From NCBI RefSeq assembly GCF_001311985.1, contig NZ_BBCJ01000022.1, positions 1 through 64,000 of the forward strand: DNA of 64,000 nucleotides, written 5' to 3'. Positions 36,012 to 45,869 of this stretch are shown piece after piece. Position numbers and translations under genes: made by a program. This stretch comes from Geotalea toluenoxydans JCM 15764. Lineage in GTDB: Bacteria; Desulfobacterota; Desulfuromonadia; Geobacterales; Geobacteraceae. Under the pieces are notes generated by a model that saw nothing but the letters and a program-made list of their open reading frames with translations, did not search any database and was not told where the DNA came from. Each line of letters starts with the position of its first letter. The stretch's first letter is position 1.

Positions 36012-37404
36012 ATGAAATCGATCATCATTGCTGCGCCCCAAAGCGGCTCGGGCAAAACCACCATTACCCTCGGCATCATGGCATGCCTTCGGCGAAGGGG
36101 TCTGCAGATTGCCCCCTTCAAGGTCGGCCCCGATTTCATCGATCCGGGCTATCACCGGCTGGTGGCCGGCCGGCCTTCCATCAACCTGGATGGCTGGATG
36201 TGCGGGGCCGATTTTGTCCGCGAAACTTTTACCAGCCATGGGTCAGGAGCTGATATGGCCGTAATCGAGGGGGTGATGGGGCTCTTCGACGGCATCGGTG
36301 AAAACGGCGACGAGGGAAGTACGGCTCAGATCGCCCGGTTGACCGGCTCGCCGATTGTCCTGGTGGTGGACGCCGGTCGCATGGCCGGAAGCGCAGCCGC
36401 TCTGGTGAAGGGATTTGCCGAATTCGACCCCCAGGTGAATCTGGCGGCGGTCATCTTCAACAATGTGGCCGGTGACAACCATGGCCTCCTGCTGAGAAAG
36501 TCAATGGCCGCGGCCCTGCCGAGGGTCAGGGTCCTCGGTTGTATTGGCCGCGACGAAAGGCTGCATATCCCTTCCCGCCATTTGGGGCTCTTGACGGCAG
36601 AGGAAAACCCTTTGCTCCCGGCTTTCTCCAGCATTTGGTGGAGACCGTGGAACGCTGCCTGGATGTGGATTTTCTTTGCCACCTTTCCTGCACCCATTCA
36701 TATGATATTGGGAGGCCAGGCAATGCAATGGAAGATCAAGGCACCGGAACATGGTCCCCATTGCCGTTGCCAGGGACGAAGCCTTCTGCTTTGTTTATGA
36801 AGACAACCTGCGGCTTCTGCGGGAGGCCGGCTGCGAAATAGTCGAGTTTTCCCCCCTGCGGGACCGTGCCCTTCCCGCCGGCATCGGCGGCATCTATTTG
36901 CCGGGGGGGTACCCGGAAATCTTTGCCGAGAGCCTCGCGGCAAATGCGCCCATGAAAGAGGCGATCCGCGCAGCGGTCGAAAAGGACATGCCGGTTTATG
37001 CCGAATGCGGCGGCTTTATCTATCTGACCAGAGGGGTCATGGATACCAACACCGAAGCCGGATCGATCCATGATTTTGTCGGCATCTATCCCGTGACCAC
37101 CCGCATGCTGCCTCGCCGCAAAGCCCTTGGCTACCGCGAGATCATCACCCGGCAGGATTCCATACTGGGCAAGAAGGGACTTTCGGCCAGGGGACACGAA
37201 TTCCACTATTCAGAGATGGCTGAACTGCCTGAAAGCACAGATCGCCTCTATCGGGTGCGAAAGCAGGAAACAGAGCTGGGAGCGGAAGGCTACCGCTATA
37301 AAAACTGCCTCGCCTCATACATCCATCTGCATTTCGGTAGCTGTCCGGAACTGGCGGCGGCATTTGCGGATAATTGCAGAAAATTCAATGGGAGTTGTTC
37401 CTGA
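36012..37404 (+). CDS. cobB: Cobyrinate a,c-diamide synthase (two frameshifts)
   Basis: The pieces give a protein of about 465 residues of the CobB/CbiA family. The N-terminal P-loop domain has [27 protein letters not shown] and [14 protein letters not shown]. The C-terminal class I amidotransferase domain has IYLPGGYPE, the nucleophile region [12 protein letters not shown], and HEFHYS. Breaks near 36628 and 36745 flank a stretch read in a third frame ([15 protein letters not shown]), as if a base were missing at each. It amidates cobyrinic acid side chains a and c. Confidence 0.92.
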
Positions 37405-37422
37405 CCCAACCAAGGAGGTACC

Positions 37423-38729
37423 ATGAGAACCCAGATCGAACTGGCCCGTGAGGGCATCATCAGCACCCAGATGGCCACCGTTGCAAAGGATGAAGGGTTT
37501 TTACCGGAATACGTGCGGCAGATGGTGGCGGAGGGGAAGATCGTCATCCCCTGGAACCACGGCCGGAAACCGAAAGCGGTGGGAATCGGCAAGGGACTGC
37601 GCACCAAGGTAAATGCCTCAATCGGCACTTCTTCCGACATTGTCGACTACGCGGCCGAGGTGCGTAAGGCAAAGGCAGCCCAGGAATCGGGGGCCGACAC
37701 CCTGATGGAGCTGTCGGTCGGGGGAGACCTGGACCGGGTGCGCCGGGAGGTGATTGCGGCGGTGGATCTGCCGGTGGGGAATGTTCCCCTCTACCAGGCC
37801 TTTTGCGAGGCGGCTCGCAAGTACGGCGATCCCAACAAGCTGGACGAGGAGATGCTTTTCGACCTCATCGAGAAGCAATGCGCCGACGGCATGGCGTTCA
37901 TGGCGGTTCACTGCGGCATCAATCTCTACACCATTGAGCGGCTGCGCAAACAAGGATACCGCTATGGCGGGCTGGTCTCCAAAGGGGGGGTCTCCATGGT
38001 TGCATGGATGCTGGCCAACAACCGGGAAAACCCCCTCTACGAAAAGTTCGATCGGGTGACCGCCATCCTGAAAAAGTACGACACGGTGCTCTCTCTGGGC
38101 AACGGTCTCAGGGCCGGAGCGATCCATGATTCGAGCGACCGGGCCCAGATCCAGGAGTTACTCATCAATTGCGAGCTGGCAGAGATTGGCCGGGATATGG
38201 CTGTCAGATGCTGGTCGAAGGGCCCGGCCATGTGCCGCTGGACGAGGTGGAGGGGAACATCCAGCTGCAGAAACGCATGAGCGGCGGCGCACCCTACTAC
38301 ATGCTCGGTCCCATCTCCACCGACGTGGCACCGGGTTTCGACCATATCACCGCCGCCATCGGCGCCGCCCAGTCGAGCCGTTTCGGCGCCGACCTCATCT
38401 GTTACATCACCCCTGCCGAACATTTGGCCCTCCCCAACGAAGAGGATGTGCGCCAGGGGGTGAAGGCAGCCAAGATCGCCGCCTATATCGGCGACATGAA
38501 CAAGTATCCGGAGAAGGGGCGACAGCGGGACATGGAGATGTCCAAGGCCCGTCGCGACCTGAACTGGGAGAAGCAGTTCGAATTGGCTCTGTATCCGGAG
38601 GACGCCCGGGCGATCCGCGCCAGCCGTACGCCGGAAGACGAAGCCACCTGCACTATGTGCGGTGATTTCTGCGCCTCCCGCGGGGCGGGCAAGCTGTTTG
38701 CCGGAGATCTGCGCGGGGACAAGATCTGA
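37423..38729 (+). CDS. bzaF: ThiC paralogue, probable 5-hydroxybenzimidazole synthase (one frameshift)
   Basis: A radical-SAM ThiC-type protein of about 435 residues: MVAEGKIVIPWNH, ASIGTSS, ADTLMELSVGGD, AVHCGINLYTI, SKGGVSMVAWML, VEGPGHVPLDEVEGN and GPISTDVAPGFDHI. The cluster motif at the C-terminus is CTMCGDFC (C-x2-C-x3-C), one residue shorter between the last two cysteines than the C-x2-C-x4-C usually quoted for ThiC. The frame breaks near 38205. It lies between cobB and cbiM under a cobalamin riboswitch, the setting of BzaF, which makes the lower-ligand base from aminoimidazole ribotide without oxygen. A thiamine ThiC is less likely but cannot be excluded. Confidence 0.82.
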
Positions 38730-38743
38730 GGTGAAAAATTCAG

Positions 38744-38847
38744 CCACGAATAACACGAATGTTCACGAATAAGAGCAAAGCGTGAAAGACAAACATGTGG
38801 TTGTGCTTTCGGCTTGAATCATTCGTGTTAATTCGTGACATTCGTGG
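38744..38847. repeat. Interspersed inverted repeat of CACGAAT units
   Basis: The left arm (38744-38770) carries three CACGAAT units with 2-3 bp spacers. The right arm (38821-38847) carries three ATTCGTG units in mirror order. 22 of 27 positions pair and the loop is 50 bases. It fills the gap between bzaF and cbiM and may be a stem-loop in the transcript. Confidence 0.8.
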
Positions 38848-38866
38848 TTAAAAGATTGAGATTCAT

Positions 38867-39606
38867 ATGAAAAAAATCCTGTTATTTACAATTTCGATGC
38901 AGCTTATCTCCGCTACGGCCCATGCCATGCACATCAGCGAGGGGCTACTGCCACTGAACTGGGCGCTCTTCTGGTTCATGGCCGCGGCGCCTTTTGTCGC
39001 CCTTGGCGTGCGTCAGCTGAATAACCTGGCAAAAACCGATCTGGCGATGAAACCGCTGGTGGGCTGATGGCTGCCGTTGTCTTCATCGTCTCCTGCATGC
39101 CCATCCCGGTCCCCACCGCCGGCACCTGTTCCCATCCCTGCGGAACCGGCATTGCAGCCATCCTTGTCGGACCTCTGGTCAGCATTGTCATCAGTGCCGT
39201 GGCCCTTCTGCTCCAGGCACTGTTTCTTGCCCATGGCGGCCTTTCCACCCTGGGGGCGGACATTATTTCCATGGGGGTGGCCGGCTCCTTTGCCGGCTGG
39301 CTCATCTTCCGGGGCCTGCGTAAAATCAGTGTCAACTTGGCCGTAGCCGCTTTTTTCGGTGGTCTCTTTACCGACTGGGCCACCTATCTGACCACCTCCA
39401 TGGAGCTTGCTGCCGGCATCAGGGGGACGGCGCCTTTCTGGCCGCTTGCGGCAAAAATCGTCCTTGCCTTCATCCCTACCCAGTTACCGCTGGGCATTCT
39501 GGAAGGAGCCATGACCGCCGGCATGGTCACTCTGCTGCAGCGCAAGCGCCCGGACCTGCTGGTGAAGATGCGGGTACTGAAGGAAAGCGAGGTTGCCCAT
39601 GCCTGA
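38867..39606 (+). CDS. cbiM: Cobalt ECF transporter component CbiM (one frameshift)
   Basis: A signal-like start is followed by the invariant AMHISEGLLPLNWALFWF, whose His and N-terminus bind cobalt, and CMPIPVPTAGTCSHPCGTGIAAILVGP. About seven membrane helices. The first frame stops at 39067; one missing base near 39063 restores the family sequence. CbiM is the substrate-specific subunit of the cobalt importer. Its end overlaps the start of cbiN. Confidence 0.92.
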
Positions 39607-39931
39607 AAAAAAGCGCAGATATAGAATAATCCTGCTGCACATCATCCTGTTGCCCACACTGCTCTTTGCCTTTTATTTCTTCACCCTGGCGCCCCACCCC
39701 TATGCGGGGGTGGATGAGACGGTGGTCGAGAAAATTGCCGTGGAGCATGGCCGCAAGGTGCATGAACCCCTCATCGATCCGGGAGAGGGAGATCTGCTGC
39801 TCTTTCTTTTTCTTGGAGCCGGTGCTGCGGGAGGCTTTGTGGCCGGTTATTACTGGCGCCGGTTGGGCGAGAAACCTGACCGGCATGGGGAAGCTGATGC
39901 GTCATTCCCTGCAACAGACACAGGTCGCTGA
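39599..39931 (+). CDS. cbiN: CbiN-like cobalt transport protein
   Basis: The 110-residue product has two membrane helices (about residues 10-30 and 67-87). The loop HPYAGVDETVVEKIAVEHG and the stretch LIDPGEGDLLLFLFLGAGAAGGFVAGYY recall the CbiN pattern. Position between cbiM and cbiQ supports the call. Similarity is weaker than for the other subunits and the C-terminal tail is longer. ATG 39599 overlaps the cbiM stop. Confidence 0.75.
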   Translation: MPEKKRRYRIILLHIILLPTLLFAFYFFTLAPHPYAGVDETVVEKIAVEHGRKVHEPLIDPGEGDLLLFLFLGAGAAGGFVAGYYWRRLGEKPDRHGEADASFPATDTGR

Positions 39932-40652
39932 TCATCCCTTAAGCCGCTATGATGCACGGGTCAAGCTTCTGGCAGTACTGGCCCTGCTGACGATGGTGCT
40001 CAGCTACCGGGGAGCGGCTTTCCCCCTGCTGCTGAGCGCCCTTTCCGTCGCCCTGTGTCTGAGCCTCAAGGTGAGGCCGCGGCTGCTGATGCTTCGTTTT
40101 GCCCAGCCCCTTTTCTTTGCCGCGGTGATCGTCCTGCTCAAGCTGTTCACTACCGGTGCAGTTCCCCTTTTTACCCTGTCTGTCTGGGGAATTAATCTTA
40201 TCGGCTACAGTGACGGATTGGGCGAAGGGTTGCTCATTGCCGGCCGGATCGTGGGGGCAGTTTCCCTGGTTGCCCTCCTCGGTTTTTCCACCTCCTTTAC
40301 CGATCTGATTTCGGCTTTGGCCTGGTTTCGGGTGCCCCAAGGGTTGATCGAGGTGGCCCTGTTTGCCTGGCGTTACCTGTTCGTTCTCTTTGAAGATGCC
40401 ATGGTGATATACAATGCCCAGAAGAACCGTCTGGGTTATGCGGGTTATCCCCAGGGGCTGCGTTCTTTCGGCACCCTTGCCGGCGCCATGGTCATAAAGG
40501 CCTTCGACAACAGCCAGACCATCACCACCGCCATGGTCCAGCGGGGCTACGACGGCACGTTGCCCCCCATTCGCCAGCAGCCGTTCAGGGGGCGGGAGGT
40601 GGCTGCAACATTATTGGTCGTAGCTGTTTTGGGAGTTATCTGGAATGTTTAG
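39897..40652 (+). CDS. cbiQ: Cobalt ECF transporter T component CbiQ
   Basis: The intact 251-residue membrane protein has five or six helices and the coupling motifs of T components in ALAWFRVPQGLIE and NAQKNRLGYAGYPQGLRSF/MVQRGYDG (the A-R-G-type cytoplasmic helices). ATG 39897 is chosen for GGGGA upstream; 39885 is possible. It links the ATPase CbiO to CbiMN. It overlaps cbiN and cbiO. Confidence 0.92.
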   Translation: MRHSLQQTQVADHPLSRYDARVKLLAVLALLTMVLSYRGAAFPLLLSALSVALCLSLKVRPRLLMLRFAQPLFFAAVIVLLKLFTTGAVPLFTLSVWGINLIGYSDGLGEGLLIAGRIVGAVSLVALLGFSTSFTDLISALAWFRVPQGLIEVALFAWRYLFVLFEDAMVIYNAQKNRLGYAGYPQGLRSFGTLAGAMVIKAFDNSQTITTAMVQRGYDGTLPPIRQQPFRGREVAATLLVVAVLGVIWNV

Positions 40653-41493
40653 CACCGACGTTCGTATTTCCGTGAGCCTGGAGAGTTTCAAGTATCCCGA
40701 TGGGACTGTGGCATTGGCCGATATTCATCTTGAGATCGGCCGCGGCGAGTTCTGTGGCATCCTCGGCGCCAACGGCTCGGGTAAGACGACACTGCTGAAG
40801 ATCATGGATGGCCTGATCAAGGACTACCAGGGGCGGGTGCTTCTGGATGGGGATGAGGTGCCCCGGCTCCACCCACGGGATATCTACCGCAAGATGGGGC
40901 TCGTCTTCCAGAACCCGGATGATCAGCTCTTTGCCCATACCGTCTCTGAAGATGTCGCCTTTGGCCCCCGCAATATGGGCTGCGGCGAAAATGAGGTGAG
41001 AGAACGGGTCGCGGATGCATTATTGGCGGTGGAAATGTCCGAATTCGGCGGCAAGGGTATTCACCACCTGAGCTATGGCCAGAAAAAAAGGGTCTGCATC
41101 GCCGGCCTGCTGGCCATGGGACATGAAATCCTCCTGCTGGACGAGCCGACGGCGGGGCTGGACCCCATGGGCGAATACCGGATGATGGAGCTGCTGACCA
41201 GGCTGAACCGGGAAAACGGCGTGACCATTGTCATGGCCACCCACAGTGTGGACCTGGTGCCGATCTTTCTTCACCGGCTGCACATTCTCAGCAGGGGCAA
41301 GCTGGTGAGGGGCGGGGTGCCGGAGGAGGTCTTCACGGCGCCCGAGGAGATGGCCAATGTAAAGCTGAGGCTGCCGCACATCGCCGAGTTGATCCACCGG
41401 CTCAAGCACGAAGACCTGCTCCCATTCGGCCGGATACCGCTGACCATCGGCGAGGCGCGGCGGGAGATCTTGGAGACGCTGCGGGAGCGCTGA
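40645..41493 (+). CDS. cbiO: Cobalt ECF transporter ATPase CbiO
   Basis: The intact 282-residue ABC ATPase has Walker A GANGSGKTT, Q-loop VFQNPDDQLFAHTV (typical of ECF ATPases), signature LSYGQKKR, Walker B EILLLDEPTAGLD and H-loop MATHSVDL. It powers cobalt import with CbiMNQ. It is the last gene of the riboswitch operon; the next gene converges with no gap. Confidence 0.96.
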   Translation: MFSTDVRISVSLESFKYPDGTVALADIHLEIGRGEFCGILGANGSGKTTLLKIMDGLIKDYQGRVLLDGDEVPRLHPRDIYRKMGLVFQNPDDQLFAHTVSEDVAFGPRNMGCGENEVRERVADALLAVEMSEFGGKGIHHLSYGQKKRVCIAGLLAMGHEILLLDEPTAGLDPMGEYRMMELLTRLNRENGVTIVMATHSVDLVPIFLHRLHILSRGKLVRGGVPEEVFTAPEEMANVKLRLPHIAELIHRLKHEDLLPFGRIPLTIGEARREILETLRER

Positions 41494-42945
41494 TCAGTAT
41501 AGCTGTTCGGTGACTACCGCCTTCAGCTTTCCAACGAGGCCGGCAAGGAGGGCAAGGTCTTCGGGGCTTTCACCCTCAACCAGCTTGATATGGCTTGCGT
41601 CCACCGGCAGCTGCCCGAAGGTGGGGTCCACAGCCAGCCATTCACCCAGATAGCTTTCCGCCCAGCTATGGTAAAGAAAGCCCTTATCCTTGATGTATAC
41701 CAGCCCGGAGACGAAGCGGCTGGGAATACCCATGGCCCGTGCCATTGCCACATAGAGGCGAGCGTGGGACTGGCTGTTTCCTTCCGCTTTTTTCATCGTT
41801 TCAAGGGGCGGCAGGCTGTCCATGGCGGCGCCCTTCACCTCTGCTGCCACCCAGCGGGTAAGCTTCTCGACTACCTTCAAGCGGTCCTGCTCTCCACCGG
41901 CGATTTCTTTCGCCTTTGTCGCTATTTCCCCATTATCAACAGGAATTCTTGCAGTGGCTTCCAGAAAGGGGGCGAGCGCTGACTGATCCTGTGCCCCATT
42001 GGCATTTTTTACCGCTAACGCTTTGGTCGTCTTAAATGCAATGGTGCCGTCCTCTTCTCTGGTTGCCTGTTGTCTGGCATCCCGGTACAGGAGGAACTCA
42101 GGAGGAAACCCGGAAAGTATTGCCGTCATCCGTTGCAGCTTTTCGGGATTGCTCAGCGGAGGCTCAATCCTGATCAGGCTGAAGTCCAGGATCAGATCTT
42201 TTCTTGCCAGGGCCGCGTCGGCTATGAAATTCTGTACCGTGAGCGCATCTTCGGCCCTGGTCAGGATCATCTCGTCCCTGACCGATTCCTTGAGAGTATT
42301 TCCGGAGAGGTCGAGCCAGATATCATTGTCGACGAAGGGGTAAAGGTCGTTCTGCATGTGCAGGGCTTCGACTCCTCCCTGGAGGGTTTCCTGACCGATT
42401 ACCTTGATTTCGACCCCTTTGATCTTTATCCCTTCCACATCCAGCATCTGCACATTATACGTTTTTCCCGGCGCCGCTACTTGCATTGGTGGATAAAAGT
42501 TCAAGGCCGGCGGGGGCAAAATCTTTTTTTTCATCTTGAGCGACTTTTTCTTCAGGTTACCGGCCGATTCAATGACCACCTTGATCGCCTTGCCTTCCAC
42601 CACACCTTTTACTTTCATGGGACTGCCATCGATGGTTTGTTCAACCTGGAAGGACTTAAGAGCGAGATCCTTGCCCACACGGTAGTTTTCCCGGGACGAT
42701 GACTCCCTTGATACCGCCATGACCTTGAGCTTCACACTTCCTTCGCTGAACAGCTCAAAACCGTCGGCTGTTTCAAGAACATTGGTGTGGGCAAAACCGA
42801 CCCGTTCTCCATTCATACTGATGCTGAACCAGCGCTCGCCAAGGGGCGGGCCTTGCAACCGGGGAATGGGTGCTGCAGTGCCGACAGCCGACGGCATCAT
42901 GGAAAGGATCAGCAGCAAAACAGGGATAATATAACGAATGGTCAT
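41494..42945 (-). CDS. Secreted transglutaminase-like protein with Ser in place of the catalytic Cys
   Basis: The 483-residue product has a signal peptide (residues 1-24), a long beta-rich N-terminal domain (TISMNGERVGFAH-type repeats to about 250) and a C-terminal transglutaminase-like core. The core reads EGNSQSHARLYVAMARAMGIPSRFVSG, YHSWAESYLGEWLAVDPTFGQ. His426 and Asp440 of the triad are present, but the position normally held by Cys in G-x-C is Ser391 (AGC). The fold is kept, so it may be a non-catalytic binding protein or an unusual hydrolase. Confidence 0.85.
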   Translation of the reverse strand: MTIRYIIPVLLLILSMMPSAVGTAAPIPRLQGPPLGERWFSISMNGERVGFAHTNVLETADGFELFSEGSVKLKVMAVSRESSSRENYRVGKDLALKSFQVEQTIDGSPMKVKGVVEGKAIKVVIESAGNLKKKSLKMKKKILPPPALNFYPPMQVAAPGKTYNVQMLDVEGIKIKGVEIKVIGQETLQGGVEALHMQNDLYPFVDNDIWLDLSGNTLKESVRDEMILTRAEDALTVQNFIADAALARKDLILDFSLIRIEPPLSNPEKLQRMTAILSGFPPEFLLYRDARQQATREEDGTIAFKTTKALAVKNANGAQDQSALAPFLEATARIPVDNGEIATKAKEIAGGEQDRLKVVEKLTRWVAAEVKGAAMDSLPPLETMKKAEGNSQSHARLYVAMARAMGIPSRFVSGLVYIKDKGFLYHSWAESYLGEWLAVDPTFGQLPVDASHIKLVEGESPEDLALLAGLVGKLKAVVTEQLY

Positions 42946-43117
42946 GGTGATCCCCCTCAGGAATTTTTTAAAAAATGGGTTTGCGACCGCTTCAGGGCGT
43001 CCTCTTTAAATATCTTTATTATACCAAAGAGGTCTGACCGCAATGGTGACCGGACGAAAACGTGCCCCACGCTTGACCTTTTTTAACACTTGCAAGTATC
43101 CATGTGGGGCGTTAAAC

Positions 43118-43205
43118 TATAATCAAAGATAAGAGTTGCGAGGGTCGTGAGACCCTCATTATGCCCTAGCTGACTTGCCCTCCTAGTCACTAGGGTGTTT
43201 TTTTG
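43118..43205 (+). ncRNA. Candidate small RNA or leader with two hairpins
   Basis: A TATAAT box (43118-43123) is followed, after a likely start near 43130, by a perfect 7-bp hairpin with GTGA loop (GAGGGTC/GACCCTC, 43140-43157). A terminator-type stem follows (CCCTAG.TGACT with AGTCA.CTAGGG, 43164-43195), then TGTTTTTTT. No ORF fits. It could be an independent RNA of about 75 nt or an attenuating leader for the gene at 43306. I do not recognise a known RNA family. The rest of 42946-43305 shows nothing more. Confidence 0.5.
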
Positions 43206-43305
43206 CCTGCATTCCGGATCGCCCCAAAGTGTGCCAATTCTTGCACATTTTTCTTGATTAGTCTATGCTGTTTCAGATCTAAATTCACCTACACGGAAAA
43301 CCAAA

Positions 43306-45567
43306 ATGGAACCTATCATAACCCTTACCGAGAAATGCCGAAAGTGCTACTCCTGCGTTCGCAGTTGCCCGGTAAAGGCGATCAAGGTGGAAAAGACCTT
43401 TACTGAAATCATCTTCGAGCGCTGCATTGGTTGCGGCAATTGTTTGAGTAATTGCCCTCAGCATGCAAAGGTTGTTACCGACAAGGTGGGGGTCGTGGAG
43501 AACCTTCTGGCAGGTGAGGAGCCAGTCATTGCGGTTCTGGGATGTTCTTTCCCTGCCTTCTTTCATACCTTTTCAGCCGGCCAGCTGGCAGCAGGCCTGA
43601 AAAATTGGGCTTTGCCGAAGTGCATGAGGGGGCAGCCGGGGTCGAGCTCATAGCGGCCGGATACGCCGAGGCCATGGAAAAAAGCTCCGAAGCACTCATT
43701 TCATCCCACTGTCCGGCCATTGTCGATCTCATCGAGCGTCATTACCCGACCCTGATAAAGAACCTGGTGCGGGTCATCTCGCCGATGGTGGCGATCGGCC
43801 GTTTTCTGAAAACTGCCTATGGTCCTGAAGTGAAGGTTGTCTACCTGAGTTCCTGCATTGCAGCAAAATTCGAGATTCAGGCGGAGGAAACCCAAGGCGC
43901 TATCGATATGGTTCTTACCTATCGGGAGATGGAGGAAATATTCCATAAAAGGGAAGTCGATCCGGCGCGGCTGGCGGAAGACGCCTTCGACGGTCTGGAG
44001 CCCCATCTGGGAAGGTTGTTTCCCATTGCGGAAGGTACCTTCAAGGCCTTTTCCATTGCCACCGACCCCCTTGATACTGAAATCGTCACCGCTGCCGGAG
44101 AGGTCAATGCCATGGGAATCATCAAGGACCTGGCGGCAGGGCGTATCAATCCGCGTATTGTCGATATACGTTTCTGTTATGACGCTGTATCGGTGGCCCA
44201 GGCAAGAAATCAGAGCTGACCGAATTTTACAAGCGAAACCTCATCATTGCCCATTTCAAAAACGATGCTCCCTATCGCACTGCTTCCCATTACCAGGGGG
44301 AACAAAAGCAGATTTCCCTCACCCGTTCCTTTACCGGCAAATACGTCAGGCTGAAGGTGCCGAAGGGGAGCGACGTCAAAAAGATCCTTCATGCCACCAA
44401 CAAATTCACCCAGAAGGACGAACTGAACTGCCGCGCCTGCGGGTATCGGACCTGCCGCGAGTATGCCGTTGCCGTTTATCAAGGGCTGGCAGACCTGGAA
44501 ATGTGTCTGCCCCATACCCTGCAGCAACTGGTGGAGGACCGGGGAAGGCTGATCGAGAAATATGAGCTGGCCAGGAGGGAGCTGGACCGGGAGTATGGCG
44601 ATGAATTCATCGTCGGTGACGATGCGGGGACCATAGAAGTGCTGGATCTCATCAAGCAGGTGGGACCCACGCCGACAACGGTGCTGATCCGGGGAGAATC
44701 CGGTACCGGCAAGGAGCTGACAGCCAGGGCCATACACCGCTACAGCAAGAGAAACGACAAGCCGCTGGTGACGGTCAACTGTACCACCATTACCGATTCG
44801 CTCCTGGAAAGCGAGCTCTTCGGCCACAAAAAGGGCGCCTTTACCGGGGCTATCATCGACAAGAAGGGCCTGTTCGAGGCAGCGGACGGCGGGACCATCT
44901 TTCTCGACGAGATCGGCGACATAACGCCGAAACTGCAGGCCGAGCTTTTGCGGGTTCTCGATTCAGGGGAGGTGAGGCCGGTGGGGGGAACAATCTCAAG
45001 GAAGGTCGATGTCCGCCTCATCGCCGCCACCAATAAGGAGCTTGAAGCAGGGGTCAGGGACGGCTGGTTCAGGGAGGATCTCTACTACCGGCTCAATGTC
45101 TTCGCCATCACCATGCCGCCGCTACGCAGCCGGATCGAATCCATTCCCCTCTTGGCCCACCACTTTCTGGAAAAGGCCCGCAACAAGTTGAACAAGAGCA
45201 TCGTCGGTTGGAAGACCGGGCAGTCAAGGCGATGATGCAGTACTCGTGGCCCGGCAATATCAGGGAGATGCAGAACGTTATCGAGCGGGCAGCTGTTCTC
45301 ACCCATGATGAGATCATCAAGCTGGGCAATCTGCCGCTGGTTTTTGCCGAAAACTATGCAGAGGAGGCCGATGATGTGCCCGATCTGAGATCGTTCAAAC
45401 TGGAGCGCGAACCGCACGTGATGCGGGTGGAGAAGAAGCTTATCCAGCGCTATCTGGCAGATGCCGGCGGCAATGTGTCAAAAGCGGCACAACTTGCCAA
45501 TATCCCCCGGAGAAGCTTTTATCGACTGCTGGACAAGCATGGCCTGAAGGGACGTGGAGCTGACTAA
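43306..45567 (+). CDS. Ferredoxin / [FeFe]-hydrogenase-like / sigma-54 activator fusion (three frameshifts)
   Basis: The pieces join into one protein of about 755 residues. Order: two 4Fe-4S motifs (CRKCYSCVRSCP, CIGCGNCLSNCP, residues 10-55); an iron-hydrogenase large-subunit-like domain (SSHCPAIVDLIERHYP, YLSSCIAAKFE and, across a break near 44193, FCYDGCIGGPG); a Fes-type cluster domain (LNCRACGYRTCREYAV...MCLPH); a sigma-54 AAA+ domain (GESGTGKE, GAFTGA, GGTIFLDEIGD); and a Fis-type helix-turn-helix. Breaks near 43602, 44193 and 45210 each need one base. It should be a redox- or H2-responsive activator; the hydrogenase part probably senses rather than catalyses. Confidence 0.85.
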
Positions 45568-45798
45568 CCTGCACCAGTTGCGGTTCCACAAGTTTTAGTA
45601 ATTTTCTGGTCCTGTTTGAGAACCTGCGCTTTGCTTTGGTTTTCCAGCTGGCAACGTGCAAAAATGTCCATGGTTATAATTGGTGTGCCAAGGGTGGCAC
45701 AAAATGTATACAGTATGTGAGGTGAGAGTAATACCGGGTGGTTGAGAACGCGCGCAATTTCCAATAGTTAGTGGACGCATCCTGATGAATTTCTTCTT

Positions 45799-45814
45799 TG
45801 GCACGCATATGGCA
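45799..45814 (+). promoter_or_regulatory. Sigma-54 promoter before the ribbon-helix-helix gene
   Basis: TGGCACG-CATA-TGGCA has the -24 GG and -12 GC exactly ten bases apart, close to the TGGCACG-N4-TTGCW consensus. Transcription would start near 45825, 45 bp ahead of the start codon. The gap 45568-45798 also contains the inverted repeat TGTGCCA-AGGG-TGGCACA (about 45685-45702), which might be a regulator site. Confidence 0.7.
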
Positions 45815-45869
45815 AAGAAGAAAATAACTTCGGCAAAAAATTAAAACACTGACTATAGGAGAACACAAC

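Noticed and set aside
37423..38729. Thiamine ThiC
   Set aside because: Position in a B12-riboswitch operon between cobB and cbiM and the shortened cluster motif favour BzaF.
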